A DNA stretch of 18,287 nucleotides, from NCBI GenBank assembly GCA_964626735.1, contig CAZVIJ010000037.1, positions 1-18,287 of the forward strand. The letters are read 5' to 3'. Under the pieces are notes generated by a model. It was given only the letters and a program-made list of their open reading frames with translations, did no database searches and was not told the origin of the DNA. Of this stretch, positions 1 to 6,621 are shown piece by piece; position 1 is the stretch's first letter, and the number at the start of each line of letters is the position of its first letter. Source of the stretch: CAZVIJ01 sp964626735 (GTDB lineage: Bacteria > Patescibacteriota > Dojkabacteria > JAOAGR01). The position numbers were made by a program, and so were the translations under genes.

Positions 1-161
1 GGCATGAATTGATCGAGATAATTGGCGTGTTCCGGATTATTGGGATCAAAAACTACTTCACGAACTCTTCTGGGAAACTCGGGAAGTTGAAGTTCGACTT
101 GTTGATCAATTGTCTCTTTTGATCTGTCGTTTTCTGCGGTTCGAGAAGATTTGCGTGGCAT
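1..161 (-). CDS. Unrecognised protein, N-terminal fragment
   Basis: An open frame on the minus strand begins with ATG at 161 and runs off the left edge, giving about 53 residues starting MPRKSSRTAENDRS. The visible part is hydrophilic and charged, has no signal peptide or membrane segment, and includes a Pro/Arg-rich stretch (LPEFPRRVREVVFDP). I do not recognise the family. A -10-like TATTAT lies on the minus strand at 189-184, about 22 bases before the ATG, in a region shared with the divergent gene that starts near 223. The start is supported by this promoter and by the frame staying open to the edge. The short visible length keeps confidence moderate. Confidence 0.5.
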   Translation of the reverse strand, partial: MPRKSSRTAENDRSKETIDQQVELQLPEFPRRVREVVFDPNNPEHANYLDQFM

Positions 162-182
162 CTTTAATGAGTATCTTTGTTC

Positions 183-189
183 TATAATA
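183..189. promoter_or_regulatory. Overlapping divergent -10 boxes
   Basis: The plus strand reads TATAAT at 183-188 and the minus strand reads TATTAT at 189-184. The same seven bases could therefore serve as -10 elements for both the rightward membrane-protein gene (start 223 or 235) and the leftward gene (start 161). No strong -35 hexamer is visible for the plus direction. On the minus side a TTGTAT-like hexamer sits about 18 bases upstream. Predicted leaders would be about 28-40 bases rightward and 16 bases leftward. Confidence 0.45.
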
Positions 190-222
190 TATGTTTTATC
201 GCCTCAAATACAATGTTCTGGT

Positions 223-1284
223 ATGCTGAGGTATATGTTCGAGAATGCGATCAGGTGGATGATATCATGTATTTTTCTCGTCTTGTTGTCGATCGCGACT
301 GTCGTGGTAGTCCCGCTTTCGATGGTTACGAACCGCTCATTCTACAAATCGCTCCTTCGAGATTCGGGAGTCCTCGATAACCTTCCTGAAGCTCTTATCG
401 CTCAGGTAGGGGAGGAGAATAACATTGATACAAGCGCGTTACTGCAAGATAAAAATTCTGAACTTTATGTGGTGATAAAAGATGTATTCAATATTGAATA
501 TACTAATCAATTAATGGAGACAATCGTTGATACCACATTCGACGTCCTTGAGGGGAAAACATCGCTCTCTTCCGTACGAATACCATTATTGTCTTCTAAA
601 GCACAGATAAAGAAGTTAGCTACGTACCTCTTACAGGCAAAGCTATCCACGCTGCCGATTTGCACCCCTAAAGAGCTGCTGCAATTGAAGTTCGATAGTT
701 CGTCATTGAGTTCATTACCGTGTTCTCCTCCGAAATTGTTCATGCCGAATACGGATCGCCTCATCGATGAGTATTTCGAGTCCCAAGAGGGACGCCAGCT
801 GCTCAGTAGGCTCGTTTTGACGCCTAATGAACTTAAGATAAATGAAGAGTCAATAAAGAAATATCAATCTATCTACCGGATTCTTCGTTTTGGATATCCG
901 TTCTCCATAATGGTTATACTTTTCTCTTCAATCGGCGTTTTTTTGGTGGTACGTAAGAAATCCAAAGCGATCTCAATACTCTTTTCACATTTCTTGTTGT
1001 CCGCAATCGGATTTTTCTTCACTGGCCTCGTGTTAACGCAAAACCTGGACGCTCTCAATGAGAAAGTCGCAAGCGGTTTGGATATAGATTCGGCTACTGT
1101 TTATCTACAATTCGGTGCGAAATTGGTAGAGGTATTTATCAGGCTATTCAATTCACAATTGTATTTGATGGCAGTAGTGTTTGGAATTTTGGCTAGCATT
1201 TTGCTGATTTTAAGGCTTTTTGTGTTCAAATCCCTAAAGCAAGATGCAACAGAGAACGCTCCAGCATTCGATAAAACAATTTAA
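223..1284 (+). CDS. Membrane protein of unknown function, four predicted helices
   Basis: The protein has 353 residues if it starts at ATG 223. ATG 235, which has GAGGT just before it, is the alternative. The frame is open from a TTG at 151, but that would overlap the divergent gene at 161, so I reject it. One hydrophobic helix lies near residues 12-34. A soluble region of about 190 residues follows, probably outside the membrane, with a Cys pair separated by about 20 residues (PICTP...LPCSPP). Three more helices lie near 228-250, 257-278 and 315-338, and the tail is polar. The layout suggests a sensor or envelope-scaffold protein, but no motif assigns a function and I do not recognise the family. 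Its stop codon shares the bases TTA with the stop of the convergent flavoprotein gene, so the two transcription units face each other with no room for a terminator between them. Confidence 0.7.
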   Translation: MLRYMFENAIRWMISCIFLVLLSIATVVVVPLSMVTNRSFYKSLLRDSGVLDNLPEALIAQVGEENNIDTSALLQDKNSELYVVIKDVFNIEYTNQLMETIVDTTFDVLEGKTSLSSVRIPLLSSKAQIKKLATYLLQAKLSTLPICTPKELLQLKFDSSSLSSLPCSPPKLFMPNTDRLIDEYFESQEGRQLLSRLVLTPNELKINEESIKKYQSIYRILRFGYPFSIMVILFSSIGVFLVVRKKSKAISILFSHFLLSAIGFFFTGLVLTQNLDALNEKVASGLDIDSATVYLQFGAKLVEVFIRLFNSQLYLMAVVFGILASILLILRLFVFKSLKQDATENAPAFDKTI

Positions 1285-2195
1285 TCCTTCTGTTCAGGTC
1301 GGTATAAATCATAATTTGCAGCTTGTGCCGCCATTGAACCTTCATGGGCAGCAGTGACAATTTGATGCGAAAATAAACGGGTCACGTCGCCAGCGGCATA
1401 TACGCCAGGAATATTAGTTCGTTGCTCGGTGTCCGTTTTAATATAACCATTCGGCTCAAGTTCTACCCCGAGCTGTACTGCGAGTTCGACGTTTGGGCTT
1501 GCGCCTAACATGCTAAATACGAAGTCGGTTTCAATTATCGTTTCGTCCTCCAAGACAACATGAGTTACGTAGCCGTCTTTACCCCGCAAGTCCTTCACTT
1601 TTCCCTCAACGACAACCACACCGAATTTCTCCAGGTTTTGCCTTTTGTGGGGCGAAATCTTGCATTCCTGCGAACTGCAATTGAGGCAAAATACGAGTTT
1701 CTCAGTATAGTTCTTGAATTGCAGACATGTTACTGCTGCTTCATCATCTTGGCCGATCACGACTACGGTCTTTTGCATGGTCTTATATCCATCACACGTA
1801 ATGCACCAAAAAAGCGATCTACCTAAATATTCATCAATATCGGTAAAGGGAGGGTAGTGGTCGGTAACGCCGGTACAAAGTATTACGCTTTTGGAATGGT
1901 AGGTACTTTCGTTGGATATAGCTATGAAAATTTCATCCTGTTTTCTTAGCTCGGTAATGAATTCGTTTGAGAAATGCGCTCCAAATCTTTTAGCTTGATC
2001 CCGCCCCTTTTTTACAAGTTCACGTGCCGGTATGCCTTCAGGAAAACCCAAATAATTTTCATTAATCTCGTAGCAATTCGTTCGTCCCGTGCCAGAATCG
2101 AATACGAGTGTCTTACGATTGAATCTTTGAAGGTAAAGCGCAGCGGATAACCCTGCGGGACCGCCCCCGATAATAACTGTGTCGTATATCACCAT
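1281..2195 (-). CDS. Thioredoxin reductase-like FAD flavoprotein with CxxC
   Basis: The protein has 304 residues and the thioredoxin-disulfide reductase architecture: an N-terminal FAD-binding GGGPAG (residues 10-15), an inserted pyridine-nucleotide-like domain from about 115 to 240, and a closing FAD motif with GD at 269-270 (GVYAAGD). The redox-active pair is C131-I-T-C134. Two NADPH-site features are degenerate. The usual GxGxxA glycine motif reads GQDDEAA (148-154), and the HRRxxxR phosphate-binding motif is absent, with CLNCSSQEC (170-178) in its place. The fold and disulfide activity are well supported, but the electron donor may not be NADPH. No thioredoxin gene lies nearby. The start at ATG 2195 fits the usual distance to the FAD motif. 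The gene is divergent from the methyltransferase at 2276 and convergent with the membrane protein gene. Confidence 0.85.
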   Translation of the reverse strand: MVIYDTVIIGGGPAGLSAALYLQRFNRKTLVFDSGTGRTNCYEINENYLGFPEGIPARELVKKGRDQAKRFGAHFSNEFITELRKQDEIFIAISNESTYHSKSVILCTGVTDHYPPFTDIDEYLGRSLFWCITCDGYKTMQKTVVVIGQDDEAAVTCLQFKNYTEKLVFCLNCSSQECKISPHKRQNLEKFGVVVVEGKVKDLRGKDGYVTHVVLEDETIIETDFVFSMLGASPNVELAVQLGVELEPNGYIKTDTEQRTNIPGVYAAGDVTRLFSHQIVTAAHEGSMAAQAANYDLYRPEQKD

Positions 2196-2264
2196 AAGGG
2201 TACGATAGACGAATTACGCTCGTTTTCATAGCGTGCACCTTCGGTGGGGATTATGTGTTTGCAG

Positions 2265-2270
2265 TATAAT
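2265..2270 (+). promoter_or_regulatory. -10 box of methyltransferase gene
   Basis: A perfect TATAAT ends five bases before the ATG at 2276. Transcription would then start at or next to the start codon, giving a leaderless mRNA. There is no Shine-Dalgarno sequence. The -35 region is weak. Confidence 0.6.
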
Positions 2271-2275
2271 GGACC

Positions 2276-2854
2276 ATGGATCCATACTTTAAGAAGCAAA
2301 TCAGGTATAGCTTTAAGGGAAAAAGTTTCGTTTTCGAGGTCGCCCATACACTTTTCTCGACGTTCGAAATAGACAAAGGAACTGATAATTTGATCCGCTA
2401 CATCATTGAATCCCAACGGAGTCCTCAATCTATTCTTGATATCGGCTGCGGGTATGGCCCGATCGGGATTGTTCTATCTACGTTTTATCCCGATGCCGCA
2501 GTAACCATGCTCGATCGAGACCTGCTTGCCATTAGGTATACGCAAACGAACATACGCCTTAACGAAAGGCCTAACTGTGTAGCGATGGGTAGTGTCGGGA
2601 CGGAAGTCGTCGGCGATAAAAAATTCGAGCTTATTGTTTCGAATATTCCTGCTAAAGTAGGGGATGTCGCGCTTGAACAAGATTTCCTTTTAGAACCAGT
2701 TCGACATCTGGCTGATTCGGGCGAGTATTGGGTTGTTATTGTCTCGGCACTCAATCGTATCCTTCCTAAACTTGCGAGGAAACATAATCTCTCTCTCGTT
2801 GAAATTAAACGGAGACCGGGACATATAATTTATAAAATCAAGCCCAAAGTATAA
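2276..2854 (+). CDS. Class I SAM methyltransferase, RsmC-like small domain
   Basis: The protein has 192 residues and a single Rossmann methyltransferase domain. Motif I is DIGCGYGPIG (residues 55-64). The acidic residue after strand 2 is D80 (MLDRD). Motif IV reads SNIPAK (122-127), a variant of the NPPF signature used by methyltransferases acting on planar amino groups of rRNA bases or of glutamine. The N-terminal DKGTD (33-37) matches the DxGTxxL element of the methyltransferase-small (MTS) group, which includes RsmC (16S G1207). At 192 residues it equals only the catalytic half of E. coli RsmC, which carries an extra N-terminal domain. A nucleobase methyltransferase is the best guess; the exact substrate cannot be read from the sequence. 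The start is fixed by the TATAAT directly before it. Confidence 0.8.
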   Translation: MDPYFKKQIRYSFKGKSFVFEVAHTLFSTFEIDKGTDNLIRYIIESQRSPQSILDIGCGYGPIGIVLSTFYPDAAVTMLDRDLLAIRYTQTNIRLNERPNCVAMGSVGTEVVGDKKFELIVSNIPAKVGDVALEQDFLLEPVRHLADSGEYWVVIVSALNRILPKLARKHNLSLVEIKRRPGHIIYKIKPKV

Positions 2855-3026
2855 TATTTGTATTCAATATGGCGAAGGCGATATCCCACACTGTCGCAAG
2901 GGCGAGGGCTTCACTGTATAAAATATGTTACGCGGTTCACGCAGGCGCCTGAGGCGGGAGAAAATGACTCGAAAAATGCCTCATTCGATACGATCCGTTG
3001 CATATAACGATATGTCGTTTATGCCA
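2855..3026 (+). other. Intergenic region with hairpins; possible small RNA
   Basis: No convincing protein gene lies between the methyltransferase and yqeY. The plus strand has a -10-like TATAAAAT (2917-2924), a ten-base palindrome CAGGCGCCTG (2942-2951), and a stem TGAGGC (2950-2955) with GCCTCA (2978-2983) enclosing a small GAG/CTC stem. A ten-base-pair hairpin with one bulge and the loop TATG spans 3000-3024. A 22-codon open frame (2964-3032) follows the purine-rich GGCGGGAG, but shows no family resemblance. A small structured RNA is possible. I recognise no known RNA family, tRNA, SRP RNA or riboswitch here. Confidence 0.25.
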
Positions 3027-3060
3027 ATATAAAGCCGCCTCTCATTGAAGAGTAGGCGGT
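3026..3060 (-). terminator. Probable terminator after yqeY (minus strand)
   Basis: On the minus strand the stem CCGCCT (3059-3054) pairs with AGGCGG (3040-3035). It is extended by CTC/GAG with one bulged base and a six-base loop, and is followed by CTTTATATT. It lies 20 bases after the yqeY stop. The T tract is short, so efficiency is uncertain. Confidence 0.55.
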
Positions 3061-3079
3061 TAATGTTTAGTTACAATAA

Positions 3080-3508
3080 TTACAAGAACTTCTTAATGGC
3101 TTCAGGATCGGCTTTTCCTTTTACCAGAGGCATTATTTTACCCATAAGTGCCATGCCTTGTATATTCGGGTTTTCGTTCTTCACTTGCTCGACTATTGAC
3201 TGTAATTCTTCATCGCTGAGCTGTTCGGGAAGGTAAACAGCAAGGTATTCTAGTTCCTTCTCTTCAACTTCTGCCAAATCGGCTCTATTAGACTCACGGT
3301 ACACTTTGGCAGATTCTTTTCTGTTCTTTACTGCTTTATCAAGAACTTTCAAAACAACCTCGTCTGGTATATTTTGTCTGTCGCTTGCAGAATTTACAGC
3401 TTCGTTCTTGATTTCGGAGTAGAGCAGCCGCAGTGCTTGAACTTTATCTTTCAAACCGTTTCGCATGGCATTTTTCATGTCCTCTTGTATTTGATCGAAT
3501 TTGGTCAT
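3080..3508 (-). CDS. yqeY: GatB/YqeY domain protein
   Basis: The protein has 142 residues, a typical length for stand-alone YqeY proteins. The N-terminal half is helical and highly charged, with the family pattern of a short helix, LRLLYSEIKNEA, and a variable linker before VVLKVLDKAVKNRKES. The C-terminal part contains EKELEYLAVYLPEQLS and QGMALMGKIMPLVKGKAD, matching the conserved E-x-L-x-x-YLP-x-QLS and G-x-VMG-x-hhP-x-hKG-x-AD signatures. The C-terminal domain is shared with GatB, the amidotransferase subunit that forms Gln-tRNA and Asn-tRNA, so a tRNA-linked role is usually proposed, but it is unproven. The gene has its own TATAAT immediately upstream and is the last of three minus-strand genes. 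Confidence 0.9.
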   Translation of the reverse strand: MTKFDQIQEDMKNAMRNGLKDKVQALRLLYSEIKNEAVNSASDRQNIPDEVVLKVLDKAVKNRKESAKVYRESNRADLAEVEEKELEYLAVYLPEQLSDEELQSIVEQVKNENPNIQGMALMGKIMPLVKGKADPEAIKKFL

Positions 3509-3513
3509 ATGCG

Positions 3514-3542
3514 ATTATACTGAAGACAATCCTTCTTATGAA
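3514..3542 (-). promoter_or_regulatory. Promoter of yqeY
   Basis: The minus strand carries TTCATA (3542-3537), a 17-base spacer and TATAAT (3519-3514), ending five bases before the ATG at 3508. This predicts a leaderless transcript. The -35 hexamer overlaps the stop codon region of the upstream alkyltransferase gene. Confidence 0.6.
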
Positions 3543-3847
3543 GGATAATAAAGCGACTTTTTGAGATTGACTTTACCGTCGTCGAGAAATTCCACCCCTT
3601 CTGACGTAAGAAGCGACTTCTGAGCTTGTGAACCGCCAAAGACGTATCCGCCTGCTAGCGAACCATCCTTTTTTACGACCCGGTGACAAGGTGTTTTCTT
3701 CGGATCTGTGTTGGCATGCAACGCGTATGCGACAACTCGAGGATTGGTGATGCCCAGTAATTTCGCTATTTGACACTACGTCATGACCTTTCCTTCGGGG
3801 ATTTTCTTCACCAGTTCATGTATCCTTAAGAAAGTTTCGCTCGCCAT
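3536..3847 (-). pseudogene. MGMT/Ogt-type alkyltransferase domain with in-frame amber stop
   Basis: Reading the minus strand from ATG 3847 gives 103 codons plus a stop that match the C-terminal DNA-binding and active-site domain of O6-alkylguanine-DNA alkyltransferases. It has IPEGKVMT (16-23), QIAKLLG (26-32), the acceptor motif PCHRV with Cys54, and GGYVFGG. Codon 24 is TAG (bases 3778-3776), where the family has Tyr in (T)YGQIA, and the following Gly codon is TGT. The frame continues intact afterwards to TAA at 3536. Swapping the two bases across the codon boundary (TAGTGT to TATGGT) restores Tyr-Gly exactly. Cys at position 54 separates it from ATL proteins, which have Trp there. The start overlaps the stop of the M16 peptidase gene (TAATG), indicating coupled translation. 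It may be a recent pseudogene or a sequence error. Confidence 0.85.
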
Positions 3848-5079
3848 TAGAGAAGCTCCTTATTTGCGATATACGTGATATTCGATACTCCAGAGAAAGC
3901 TTTGCGAGCCGCTTCCATGACATCGGCAGATGATACGTCGAAGATTCTTTCCTTCAACTCTTCTAGAGGCTCAACTTCTCCACGCATCAAATAGTCATAT
4001 CCGAACGTTTCCCCTAGGTAGCTTAGGTTTTCGTAACGCATAGCTTCATACGAGTAGAGTAAGTTTTTGGCGCGCAAAATTTCGGTTTCAACGGCAGGGC
4101 TATCCATAAGCTTTTGAAGCTCTCTCTTGGTTTCCTCAATAGCTTCTGCGGTTTTGTCGAGTGCCGTACCGAAAGAAATCTGAAATACTCCCGTATCGGT
4201 AAACTCGCTGCTTGAGGTGGACACATAATAGGCAACGCCCAACTTTTCTCGCAGAAGGTCAAATAGGATAGATCCAGAGCCGGTTCCGAGAATCGAATCG
4301 AGTACGTCGAATGCGTATCGCTCTCGAGCTCCTATCGAGACGCCGGGATAGGACATAATTACATGAGCTTGGTTTGTATCTTTCTTCTTATGAAATGAAA
4401 CTTCCTCTTTAGGGGAGAAGATCGCAGGTTCCAGAGAAAGCGTACCACTCTTTCTTGGATTGAAGTTACGTTCGGTATTCGCGACTGTCTTCTCAATGTC
4501 GAAATCGCCAGCAGAAACGACAAGCATGTTGTTTGTCAGATACATGCGATCTATATAGGAAACGATATCCTCTCTCGTAATCGATGACACGGAATCTTTA
4601 GTCCCAAGTTCCGTTAGCCCGAACTGTTGTCCGGGGTAGATATTCTGGTACGAGTATTCCAGCACCATATCCGAGGGCGAATCTTCGTACATATTTATCT
4701 CCTCGATGATATTCCCTTTTTCTATCTCGATATCCGATTCGTTCAGCACACCGTTTTGGATAATATCGCTCATAATCTCGAAAGCCTGATCGAAGTTTTC
4801 GCGAAGCACCTGAATATGGTAACCGGTGCATTCTTTGCTGGTGTATGCGTTTGTATACCCGCCGAGTAATTCAATCTCCGTATTTATCTGTTTGCTGGAA
4901 GTTCTTTTAGGAGTCGGCTTGAACATTATGTGCTCGATGAAGTGTGTGAGCCCCGGCTTGGCATTCAGCTCATGCCTCGAACCAACCCCTACGAGGAATA
5001 GGATGAAGGAGAGAGGGGATTCCTGCCTTACATGCAGTACCTTAAACCCGTTCTTGGCAATAGCTGTCTGAATTTTCAT
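3847..5079 (-). CDS. M16 family zinc metallopeptidase (inverzincin)
   Basis: The protein has 410 residues, the length of single-chain M16B peptidases related to processing-peptidase beta subunits and bacterial PqqL/YmxG-type enzymes. The inverted zinc motif HFIEH (46-50) carries the two His ligands and catalytic Glu49. The third ligand is probably Glu127 in NIIEEINMYED, 77 residues after His50, as in the family. The second half (about residues 190-400) is the inactive M16 repeat, with the typical LGTGSGSILFDLLREKLGVAY segment near the substrate chamber. There is no signal peptide, so the enzyme is probably cytoplasmic or exported by another route. Its substrate is unknown. The ATG at 5079 is supported by a minus-strand TATAAT eight bases upstream. 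It is the first gene of the three-gene minus-strand run and its stop overlaps the next start. Confidence 0.93.
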   Translation of the reverse strand: MKIQTAIAKNGFKVLHVRQESPLSFILFLVGVGSRHELNAKPGLTHFIEHIMFKPTPKRTSSKQINTEIELLGGYTNAYTSKECTGYHIQVLRENFDQAFEIMSDIIQNGVLNESDIEIEKGNIIEEINMYEDSPSDMVLEYSYQNIYPGQQFGLTELGTKDSVSSITREDIVSYIDRMYLTNNMLVVSAGDFDIEKTVANTERNFNPRKSGTLSLEPAIFSPKEEVSFHKKKDTNQAHVIMSYPGVSIGARERYAFDVLDSILGTGSGSILFDLLREKLGVAYYVSTSSSEFTDTGVFQISFGTALDKTAEAIEETKRELQKLMDSPAVETEILRAKNLLYSYEAMRYENLSYLGETFGYDYLMRGEVEPLEELKERIFDVSSADVMEAARKAFSGVSNITYIANKELL

Positions 5080-5087
5080 ACGGAACC

Positions 5088-5093
5088 ATTATA
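5088..5093 (-). promoter_or_regulatory. -10 box of the M16 peptidase gene
   Basis: TATAAT on the minus strand (5093-5088) ends eight bases before the ATG at 5079, so the leader would be about two bases. A TTGACA-like hexamer is present but only seven bases away, too close to be its -35. Confidence 0.55.
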
Positions 5094-5145
5094 TTGCTTC
5101 TGTCAAGAAAGGGGTAAAGATAGGGTTTTTTACCTAGTTTTGATG

Positions 5146-5184
5146 TATAATAGCTTTGCATAAATAGAGATTTTCTAGTATTAT
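5146..5184 (+). promoter_or_regulatory. Promoter(s) of rpmB
   Basis: TTGCAT (5156-5161), a 17-base spacer and TATTAT (5179-5184) form a good sigma-70-type promoter with a predicted leader of about eight bases before ATG 5199. A second TATAAT at 5146-5151 could be an additional upstream promoter. Confidence 0.6.
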
Positions 5185-5198
5185 CCGTAAGTTGAATC

Positions 5199-5474
5199 AT
5201 GTCTAAGGTATGCGCCATTACTGGCCAAAAAGCGAATAAACAGAGATCCGGGCGACACGCATCGGGTAAATCAAGAGCTGGCACGAAGGCGTTTGCAGCA
5301 CGAGGTCCTCATGGATTGAGAGCGGTAAAGCACCTTAAAACCCAGGATATTAATCTTGTAACCGTACGAACTCCGCTTGGCAAAATCAAGGTTTCAATGA
5401 AGGCTTACAAAACGTATTTCAAGACCAAATGGCACGGCAACGAAGAAGACCATGCAGGTCATAATCATGCGTAA
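5199..5474 (+). CDS. rpmB: Ribosomal protein bL28
   Basis: The protein has 91 residues and begins MSKVCAITGQKANKQRSGRHASGKS in two parts that match the L28 N-terminus: MSKVCAITGQK, then a basic segment with His20. The C-terminal part (TPLGKIKVSMKAYKTY) matches the strand and helix following the variable middle of L28. Only one Cys is present, so the zinc-binding four-Cys form is excluded. The last 13 residues (HGNEEDHAGHNHA) form a His-rich acidic tail with four His, which is not a standard L28 feature. It is a single-gene transcription unit with its own promoter and a strong terminator. Confidence 0.88.
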   Translation: MSKVCAITGQKANKQRSGRHASGKSRAGTKAFAARGPHGLRAVKHLKTQDINLVTVRTPLGKIKVSMKAYKTYFKTKWHGNEEDHAGHNHA

Positions 5475-5495
5475 TTTTAGTTATTAAACTAACGC

Positions 5496-5525
5496 AAAGG
5501 ACTCCGATAGGGAGTCCTTTTTTAT
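5496..5525 (+). terminator. Intrinsic terminator after rpmB
   Basis: A perfect ten-base-pair stem, AAAGGACTCC with GGAGTCCTTT, has the loop GATAG and is followed by a run of T and TTATT. It separates rpmB from mreB. Confidence 0.92.
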
Positions 5526-5548
5526 TAGGATTTCAATGACCATTTTGT

Positions 5549-5554
5549 TATACT
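5549..5554 (+). promoter_or_regulatory. -10 box of mreB
   Basis: TATACT ends ten bases before the ATG at 5565, predicting a leader of about four bases and no room for a Shine-Dalgarno site. Confidence 0.5.
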
Positions 5555-5564
5555 TTTCCATATT

Positions 5565-6617
5565 ATGAGTTTGTTAAGTGGTTTCTGGAAGCTTGTTACT
5601 GACGATATCGGGATTGACCTAGGGACCGCGAACACAAAAATTGCTATTGCAGGAGCCGGTATCATTGCTACCGAGCCTTCCGTTGTCGCAATGAATACCA
5701 ACACCAAGGAGATCCTCGCAGTCGGGGCTACCGCGAAGAAAATGTTGGGAAGGACGCCGGCGAATATCGTCGCAGTTCGTCCCTTGAAAGACGGCGTAAT
5801 CTCAGATTTTGATGCTACGAGAGATATGATCGAATATTTCATCGGCCTCGCATTTTCTAAATCCAAGAAGTTCATCAAAATACCTAGGCCCCGTATTATT
5901 ATCGGGGTGCCATCTTCATCATCTGAAATTGGCCGGAAAGCGGTACGAGATGCAGCCAAGAACGCTGGCGCCCGAGATGTTTTCGTTATCGAAGAACCGA
6001 TGGCAGCTGCAATCGGATCGGGTTTGCCGACAAATGAGGCTGTTGGCTCGATGATCGTGGATATCGGAGGCGGCACTACGGATATCGCAATCATATCCTT
6101 AGGAGGGATTGTTGTAGACAAAACGATTCCTGTCGCCGGCGACCAGATGGATCAGGAAATCGTGAAATACGTACGTCACAAATACAACCTTCTAATCGGC
6201 GAAAGGATGGCGGAGGATATCAAGATGACCATTGGGTCAGCGTTTCCGCTAAAGAAAGAGTTGACGTATGAAGTGCGGGGTAGGGACCTGCTTCAAGGCG
6301 TGCCGAGAACCCTTACCATTTCATCCGTTGAAGTACGGGAGGCGATTATGGTTCAGCTTAACCAGGTTATGAATGCAATTTCTGACGCCCTTGAAGAAGC
6401 GCCACCGGAAATTTTGGCAGATATCGGGGGAGCCGGTATCGTTTGTGCCGGAGGAGGAGCACTGATCTCAGGAATCAAAGATTCTTTCGAGGAGAAAGTT
6501 AAGATGAAGTTTGTAGTCGCTGATAACCCGATAGAATGCGTCGTACGAGGTACGCAGCTGCTTCTGGAAGACATAGATCTTCTGGAGAAAGTCAAAGCTA
6601 ATTATAACGAATACTAG
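5565..6617 (+). CDS. mreB: Rod shape-determining actin homologue MreB
   Basis: The protein has 350 residues, close to the family length of about 345. It polymerises on the inner membrane face and directs cell-wall synthesis. Phosphate 1 is IGIDLGTANTKIAIAG, with the usual hydrophobic residue after LGTANT replaced by Lys. The MreB-specific EPSVVAMN, RPLKDGVISDFDAT and GVPSSSSEIGRKAVRDA segments follow in order, then the EEPMAAAIGSGLP and VDIGGGTTDIAIIS phosphate-2 region. The adenosine motif is GGAGIVCAGGGALISG, where the canonical form has GGGALL. The N-terminal FWKLVTDDIG lets the amphipathic start reach the membrane. The stop TAG at 6615-6617 shows amber is an ordinary stop here. It is the first gene of an mreB-mreC-mreD unit; the downstream start is four bases away. 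Confidence 0.97.
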   Translation: MSLLSGFWKLVTDDIGIDLGTANTKIAIAGAGIIATEPSVVAMNTNTKEILAVGATAKKMLGRTPANIVAVRPLKDGVISDFDATRDMIEYFIGLAFSKSKKFIKIPRPRIIIGVPSSSSEIGRKAVRDAAKNAGARDVFVIEEPMAAAIGSGLPTNEAVGSMIVDIGGGTTDIAIISLGGIVVDKTIPVAGDQMDQEIVKYVRHKYNLLIGERMAEDIKMTIGSAFPLKKELTYEVRGRDLLQGVPRTLTISSVEVREAIMVQLNQVMNAISDALEEAPPEILADIGGAGIVCAGGGALISGIKDSFEEKVKMKFVVADNPIECVVRGTQLLLEDIDLLEKVKANYNEY

Positions 6618-6621
6618 GTAG

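Noticed and set aside
151..222. TTG start at 151 for the membrane protein
   Set aside because: It would overlap the divergent gene starting at 161 and lie upstream of the TATAAT at 183, so ATG 223 or 235 is better.
1560..1826. 88-codon frame opposite the flavoprotein gene
   Set aside because: It is on the opposite strand within a confidently assigned gene, has no promoter or ribosome-binding site and no recognisable domain.
2964..3032. 22-codon frame after GGCGGGAG
   Set aside because: Its sequence (begins MTRKMPHSIRS) resembles no family and it overlaps hairpins; kept only as part of the intergenic note.
3776..3778. Recoding of TAG as an amino acid in the alkyltransferase gene
   Set aside because: mreB, mreD, rseP and recR all end with TAG in normal places, so amber is an ordinary stop. 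No context signal for read-through was seen.
5525..6121. 198-codon frame opposite mreB
   Set aside because: A long antisense frame arises from the codon bias of mreB; it runs across the mreB promoter and shows no protein-family pattern.
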